Source of the DNA: Pythium myriotylum
Taxonomy: Eukaryota > Oomycota > Peronosporomycetes > Pythiales > Pythiaceae
Direction of reading: 5' to 3'
DNA: 64,000 nt
Assembly (NCBI GenBank): GCA_023091665.1
Contig: JALJCQ010000012.1
Location: 1,178,001 to 1,242,000, forward strand
The number at the start of each line of letters is the position of its first letter. The stretch's first letter is position 1. Positions 59,178-64,000 of this stretch are shown here, in pieces. The notes under the pieces were generated by a model that was given only the letters and a program-made list of their open reading frames with translations, was not told the origin of the DNA and did not search any database. The position numbers and the translations under genes are program-made.

Positions 59178-60756
59178 TTATCTGATGCTCAACACGCTCG
59201 AAAGGGAGGATGATGTTAGATCCGTTGTCATTGAGCCAGATTTGGCCTTGCGGCTCGAACCGAACACCTTCCAGAATCGTAGCGTCTCATCAGCAGCTCC
59301 TGATACAACGGTGGATCCGTCTGGGGAAGCAGCGAGATGGAGAACTCGGGAGGTGTGACCTGTGAGTTCCTTCACTTTGGTCATGCTCGGGTACTTCCAC
59401 AGACACAGTTCGTTTTGCGAATATCCGTGCGACGAGAGCAACTCCTTTTCAGACGTTGACCACAAAAGGGAGCACACTTGCGAGCCAGTGTCGACCGAGT
59501 TCAATAGAGCACCGTTTGAAGTGTTCCAAAACTTAATTGTGCGGTCTGCCGTGCCCCCACCCGTTGCGAGAAGATTGCGCTCCCACGGGCACCATGCAAG
59601 GGCCTTCACCGCGGCCGTGTGCTGATCAAGACGAAAGGCTGGTGCGTGCGTTCGAGTGGAGGTGTTGCCGATCGTTGCTGATGCTTTCCAGAGACAAAGT
59701 GTGTTGTCGTTGCCACCAGATGCGAGAGTTGTTCCATCTGGAGACCAAGACAAGCCGCAGACCTCTTGATCGTGGCCAGCAAGCGTCGCGATATTGTGCT
59801 GGCGAGCGCGAACATCATGGTGGACGATGGTGCTGTCACGCGAACCAGACGATAAAATATAGTTGTTCCATGAGAGAGCACCGACGCGAGCCGAGTGGCC
59901 GTTCATCGATCGAACCTGCTTGAAGGCTGCCACATCCCAAAGCTGAACGACCGAATCGCTCGTCCCAATGGCTAGATGCGACGAGCCGCTTGCTTCACTC
60001 CAGTTCACTGAGCTCACATACTCGTCGCCTTCAACACTCATCAGCTCATCGATTTCACCAGTCTCAGCATTCCACAGGTAGACGCACTGTCCGAGAGCAA
60101 CCGCGAGAATATTGTTCTGTCCCCACGAGAGTAGGTTCAGGTAGTAGTCATTCATGAGCTCAGGCGCGTCGAGCACCTTGATCGGCGCCGAAGGAACATA
60201 GCGGTTGAGCTTGCGCGCGTTTGCCGCCGGTACGGAGCTGATCTTGTTGTGTGAGAAGCGGGCCTGGAGCGAGCTATGGAATGACTCGGGCGGCGGCAAC
60301 TCTGGCTTTGCCGTGAACTTTAGAATCTTGTGTCTGCCGCTGTCTTCGTTTCCGAGCAGAGCGCTGGCGAGGCGCTTCTTGTAGACGACCTTTTCCTCGT
60401 CCTCTGGCTGTGTCGAGCTCGCGGCCGAGCGCTTCTCGTCGTTCGGCTCGGGCGACGGAGAGTCGCGCGACGGCGAAGTGCGGCACTGGACGGCGTCCAT
60501 GTTCATGGCGCCGCGGTTCGGGATGAAGCGGTCCGCGCGGGGCTAGATGGACACGCCGGCGTTCATACTTTCGCGTCGCCAATCGGGAAAGGGAGGGATG
60601 ACGTACCGTGACATGGGAGCTCCCCGCGACGTTGGTGCTGCGCGGCTTGAGCGTGGTGCGCGCCGTCTTGTCGCTGGCCGCGCGTGCGGACGCCGTGGCG
60701 GCCTCGGGGGCGCGGGTGCTGCGCGGCGCGGCGCTGGCGGTCGACGTCTCGGCCAT
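59178..60756 (-). CDS. CDC20: CDC20, APC/C activator
   Basis: Two exons: 60756-60607 and 60542-59178; 504 aa, with a 64-nt phase-0 intron. CDC20 recruits mitotic substrates to the anaphase-promoting complex and is the target of the spindle checkpoint. Features in order: a basic N-terminus, the C-box DRFIPNR (about 54-60) just after the intron, a MAD2-binding-like HKILKFTAKP, the entry KVLDAPELMNDYYLNLLSWG, seven WD40 repeats and the C-terminal Ile-Arg tail (LSIR). The CDC20 rather than CDH1 assignment rests on DRFIPNRGAMNMD and the KIL motif. Without exon 1 the open frame would start at the Met just after the C-box and lose it. Confidence 0.92.
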
Positions 60757-61066
60757 GGCGGCGAACGTGGAAGGTATTTTGGGGTGGGAGGAAATGGAAG
60801 TGAAGTTGGGGAAGAAGGCAAAGGATGAAACCTTGCCGAGGAAGGTTTGAAATTCAAACGTTTGAATGGTTTGATTTGAATGTGGTACAGTGTACCGTTT
60901 TGAGAGGGAAACTGGCCTCCCAGATGGCTCCAGCTAAAACCGATACTGATGGGTCACCGGTATCTGCCTCGGTTGGCAACTTTCTAGAATGCAGGTTTTG
61001 CCGGTCTGGGTGTCTGTTGCCCTTTCGGCTCCCACAATTGAAAGGGAAGTGGATCGCGCAGCCCTC
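60757..61066. promoter_or_regulatory. Divergent promoter, CDC20 / CS-domain gene
   Basis: 310 bp between start codons. Contains both promoters; no defined element assigned. An in-frame ATG for the CS-domain gene at 60989 would shorten the region. Confidence 0.4.
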
Positions 61067-61597
61067 ATGGCGTCGTCGCACGAGGAAGAGAACGGCGTGG
61101 AGGCCGAGCCGCAGCAGCCGGTGACGGAGCCCATGGAGAGCGAGGCCGACGCCCAGTCGGCGCTCCACACCAACATCAAGACCAAGGGCCAGAACAGCTA
61201 TTACTACGCCCACAAGAAGCGCGACGGCGTGGAGATCCACGAGTGGGACGGCAAGGCCGCGCCGCGGCTGCTCAAGTCGGAGCAGATCAACACTGGAGAG
61301 ATTGAGCACGTGGAGTCCATCACGAACTACGCGTGGGCCGACGGCAAGAAACGAGTCTCGATCTACATCTCGCTCCCGGGCATCGGCGCGCATGACGAAG
61401 AGCTCACGGAGATCAACTGGACAGCGACGACGCTCGACGTGCGCATCAAAAAGTACGAAGGCCGAACGCGCCTGTTGTCGCTCAAGCTGTATGACGAGAT
61501 CTCGGACGTGAAGACGAAGCGCAAGGAAAACCAGCTCGTGCTGCAGCTCCAGAAAGCTAAAGAGTTCACGTGGTACTCGTTGAAGAAGGACAAGTAG
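61067..61597 (+). CDS. CS-domain protein, CacyBP/SIP-like
   Basis: 176 aa from ATG 61067, or 202 aa if ATG 60989 is used; the frame is open to both. A CS (p23/SGT1-type) beta-sandwich spans about 87-176 (NYAWADGKKRVSIYISLPGI, WTATTLDVRIKKYEGRTRLL, KENQLVLQLQKAKEFTWYSL). It resembles the CS domain of calcyclin-binding protein. The segment before it (NSYYYAHKKRDG) is a typical lead-in. CS proteins act as HSP90 co-chaperones or ubiquitin-ligase adaptors; which applies here is unknown. Confidence 0.8.
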   Translation: MASSHEEENGVEAEPQQPVTEPMESEADAQSALHTNIKTKGQNSYYYAHKKRDGVEIHEWDGKAAPRLLKSEQINTGEIEHVESITNYAWADGKKRVSIYISLPGIGAHDEELTEINWTATTLDVRIKKYEGRTRLLSLKLYDEISDVKTKRKENQLVLQLQKAKEFTWYSLKKDK

Positions 61598-62076
61598 ATT
61601 TGAGTCCCGAGTTGAATATGCATTTTCATGATAAAGATGTATTGGACTTCGAGATTGGGGGGATGCTGTAACAACGGGATGCTACCTAGTGAAGGGCACA
61701 ATAGCCAATGCCTGAGCTGCCTCACTTCTTTCACAACCACGCTTCTGGCACGCATGATGAACGTCAAAATAGTCGACGAAGGCTTAGAACGTGAAGGCGT
61801 AAATAGCCATTGGGAACTAAACGACCTGGAGCTCTTACGGGGCACCTAGGCCAACGCTGTTGGTCCACCGAACTAGTAGTAAGCAATTTATGTGGCTCGA
61901 AGTTAAACCACGAAGTCTAAACCACAATGGGTGGCACCAGCATTAGAGTCAACTACTATTGATTAGTTCTATTCTCCCAGATGCAATAACTTCAGACTTA
62001 GCGTAAAATCAGCACGCACAGACCGAGTTATCGGACAGTGGATGCTTCAATCGAAGAGAGTCTAATACCCGTCCGC
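61598..62076. other. Intergenic region, convergent 3' flanks
   Basis: 479 bp between the convergent CS-domain and phosphatase genes. It contains an imperfect 14-bp tandem pair (CGAAGTTAAACCAC then GAAGTCTAAACCAC, 61898-61925). A 73-codon open frame at 61628 (+) is probably chance. Confidence 0.45.
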
Positions 62077-63443
62077 TCACTGTTCATATGGAACGTCCGT
62101 TGTGTACAAGACCTCGCCTAGTTTATCGATGAGCTGTACACGGAAGAGATCTCTCGTGAGTCGCACGGACATGAAACCATGAGTCATAGCTGCGTGCACA
62201 AGGTCTGGGTTTGCTCTCGAGTTCGGCTTGAGCTCGTGGACGCGGTATCCGCCGGCTCCCGACACAAAATAGTTCATTGTCCATGCCCAGCCTTCATCCT
62301 TTCGCTTGATGTGTTGCATGCAGTGATCGTGGCCATTCATGTACGCGTGCACTTTGTACTTCTTGAGAAGCGGGTCCAATGACTCAATCAGTTCAGGTGT
62401 GTCAGCATTCCCAGCATAGCTGTATACAGCCCAGTGGCCGATGACAACCGTCCACATGCGTTCGACACCTGCAGGCATACCAGCCGCGAGCTGCTCTTCG
62501 ATCCAAGCGTACTGCTCGAGTCTCGTCTTCTCTGAAGACTGCTTGTTCATCGACTCTTTGCAGCGAAAGTTACGTGGCTCGTGGCCGCATACGAGATCAC
62601 ACGCGTCCAAGACAATCATTCGAAGAATGGTTTTCGGAGCGACAGGCCGGTCGATCTTGTAGTACCTCTTTGGGAAATACCAGAGAGAGTTTTTCTGACT
62701 AGCATACTGCAGCATCGCGTCGATCGAGCCTTCGCAGTCATGATTCCCAATTCTAGCATTGAAGAACGCCGTCAATACAAGGAGGATAATCCTTCTACAC
62801 TAATTTAACTCACGTGATATACCAGGGCACTTGAAGCGTTGGGTGTTTGTACATCTAAGAAGCACAGATTTGGCGCCATGGGCTGTTAGTAAAGTGTCTG
62901 TTTGTCGTGCGGTAGCGCTCAGCAGGTATACCTTCTCAAATCGTGCCGAGAGCAGCGGATCATCCGGCGAGGTAATACTACGTTTCTCCACCGTCAGTTT
63001 AGTGCAACAAGGACATTTCCACTGTAGCCGCAGGGTCCGCTCGCTCACCCATGCTCGTAGATCTGGTCACCGGTCGAGATCACGAACGCTGGTTGCGGGT
63101 CCAGCGTCGCCGCGTGGAACTTGAGCGTCTCGGCGACTTTGACCTGGCTCTGGTCACCTGTGCCGTAGTCTCCGATCACGATAAAGCGGGTCTCGTCCGG
63201 GAATGCGTTCTCCATCGTGTTTGTGGTCACGGCGCCCGGGTCGCGCTCGCGGCCGACGACCGTGCTGGGCGACGAGATGGTCGTCGAGTAGGCCAAGACG
63301 AAGAGCACCCACGCGCCGAAGACGCTCGAGCCGATGACCTTGACCCAGCGCTCGTAGCGGACGTAGCTCGTGCTCAGACTGCTGCCGAGGCTGCGGCGCG
63401 GGGCCTTGTTGTCGTCGCCCTTGAGCCCGGCCTCGAGCTGCAT
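62077..63443 (-). CDS. Membrane-anchored purple acid phosphatase (metallophosphatase)
   Basis: Four exons: 63443-63049, 62977-62932, 62854-62814 and 62752-62077; 385 aa, with introns of 61-77 nt and all phases closing. Two short internal exons restore GITSPDDPLLSARFEK and MYKHPTLQVPWYITIGNHD. The five metal-ligand blocks are present: IGDYGTGD, STGDQIYEHG, IGNHDCEG, VVIGHWA and GHDHCMQH. Residues about 33-56 are a single hydrophobic segment (signal anchor), suggesting a type II membrane protein with a lumenal or extracellular catalytic domain. Closest in layout to the small (ACP5-like) purple acid phosphatases. Likely hydrolyses phosphomonoesters. Confidence 0.87.
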
Positions 63444-63540
63444 TCTGGTCGTGGTCACGTCAGCGTAATGCCATCTTGAGGGGTTTCAAGGTGGACGGCG
63501 GGTACTGGTTTAGCGTCAACCCAGCTTAGTGACCGCGGGG
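63444..63540. promoter_or_regulatory. Divergent promoter, acid phosphatase / CMP-Kdo synthetase
   Basis: Only 97 bp separate the two divergent start codons. No core element could be assigned. Confidence 0.4.
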
Positions 63541-64000
63541 ATGCCAACCATGAAGAAGGCGCTGGGCGTGATCCCGGCGCGGCTCGGGTCCTCGCGCTTC
63601 CCGGGGAAGCCGCTCGCCGAGTTCTTCGGGCGGCCCATGGTCGAGCACACGTATCGCGCGGCCGCCGAGGCCTCGCTGCTCGCCAAGGTCGTGGTCGCGA
63701 GCGACAGCGCCCGCGTGCTCGACGTCATCAGCCGCGTCGGCGGCCACACGGTTCTCACGGGCGAGTGCGCCACGGGCACCGACCGCGTCGTCGAGGCGCT
63801 CAGTCGCCTACACTCAGAGGAGCTGGCCCAGTACGACATCGTCGTGAACATCCAGGGCGACGAGCCGGGTGTGAATCCCAGACACATCGACCTCTGTGTC
63901 GAGGCGCTGCGCGGAGACCCGAGCGCCGTGATGAGCACGCTCGCGACGCCAATCGACTGCGAGGCCGATGCGGCGAACCGCAACGTCGTTAAATGCGTGA
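63541..64000 (+). CDS. kdsB: CMP-Kdo synthetase (KdsB), 5' part
   Basis: Open frame of 153 codons running off the right window edge, no intron seen. KdsB couples CTP with 3-deoxy-manno-octulosonate to make CMP-Kdo. The nucleotidyl-transferase signature IPARLGSSRFPGKPLAEFFG lies at about 9-28, then VVVASD, CATGTDRVVEAL and VVNIQGDEPGVNPRHID. The start is ATG 63541, preceded by an in-frame stop at 63511; ATG 63550 is an alternative. Kdo is known from Gram-negative lipopolysaccharide and from pectin of plants and green algae, so the gene is notable in an oomycete. Confidence 0.92.
   Translation, partial: MPTMKKALGVIPARLGSSRFPGKPLAEFFGRPMVEHTYRAAAEASLLAKVVVASDSARVLDVISRVGGHTVLTGECATGTDRVVEALSRLHSEELAQYDIVVNIQGDEPGVNPRHIDLCVEALRGDPSAVMSTLATPIDCEADAANRNVVKCV

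Overview
The window is eukaryotic and looks like an oomycete nuclear genome (Phytophthora/Pythium type). I infer this from dense, GC-rich genes; short introns (about 45-83 nt) with GTRNGY-like donors and CTAAC/CTGAC branch sites; short divergent promoters; and typical oomycete families: seven-transmembrane (7TM) proteins fused to TKL kinases, a leucine-zipper/START-like protein of the 'M96' type, and helicase-associated-domain repeat proteins. Exon structures were worked out by hand from splice signals, reading phase and family conservation. All exon phases close, but no transcript data were available.

Layout. 0.9-13.6 kb: four 7TM-TKL kinase-DEP genes (A plus strand; B, C, D minus strand). 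14.7-21.0 kb: a mitochondrial-looking HA-repeat protein, WRNIP1/MGS1 AAA+ ATPase, a GPI-anchored EGF protein and a five-exon DXO/Rai1 decapping nuclease. 21.16-21.74 kb: a TA-flanked MITE-like element with 27-bp perfect terminal inverted repeats. 21.8-26.2 kb: a FIG4-type SAC phosphoinositide phosphatase with an N-terminal PH domain. 26.4-33.0 kb: an LRR protein and several unrecognised genes. 33.2-38.6 kb: EAF6, an Na+/H+ exchanger and an ankyrin protein. 39.6-42.1 kb: kinase gene E. 42.5-47.4 kb: an arsenic-detoxification cluster (ArsH, Acr2-like reductase, second ArsH, ACR3 pump, second Acr2-like reductase). 47.4-48.9 kb: M96-like gene. 50.0-56.1 kb: convergent kinase genes F and G. 56.7-64.0 kb: MINDY4-like deubiquitinase with a SANT domain, CDC20, a CS-domain protein, a membrane-anchored purple acid phosphatase and the 5' part of a CMP-Kdo synthetase gene.

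The two most notable systems are these. (1) Seven paralogous single-exon receptors combine a 7TM region, a TKL kinase, a DEP domain and a conserved CxCRxLG...LTxxLL tail. Three of them have lost the catalytic-loop Asn. (2) A compact arsenic cluster carries arsenate reduction, arsenite export and organoarsenical oxidation, with the reductase and ArsH each duplicated. It lies between kinase genes E and F/G. Both kinase groups probably expanded by local duplication and inversion. The rest are mostly single-copy eukaryotic housekeeping genes.
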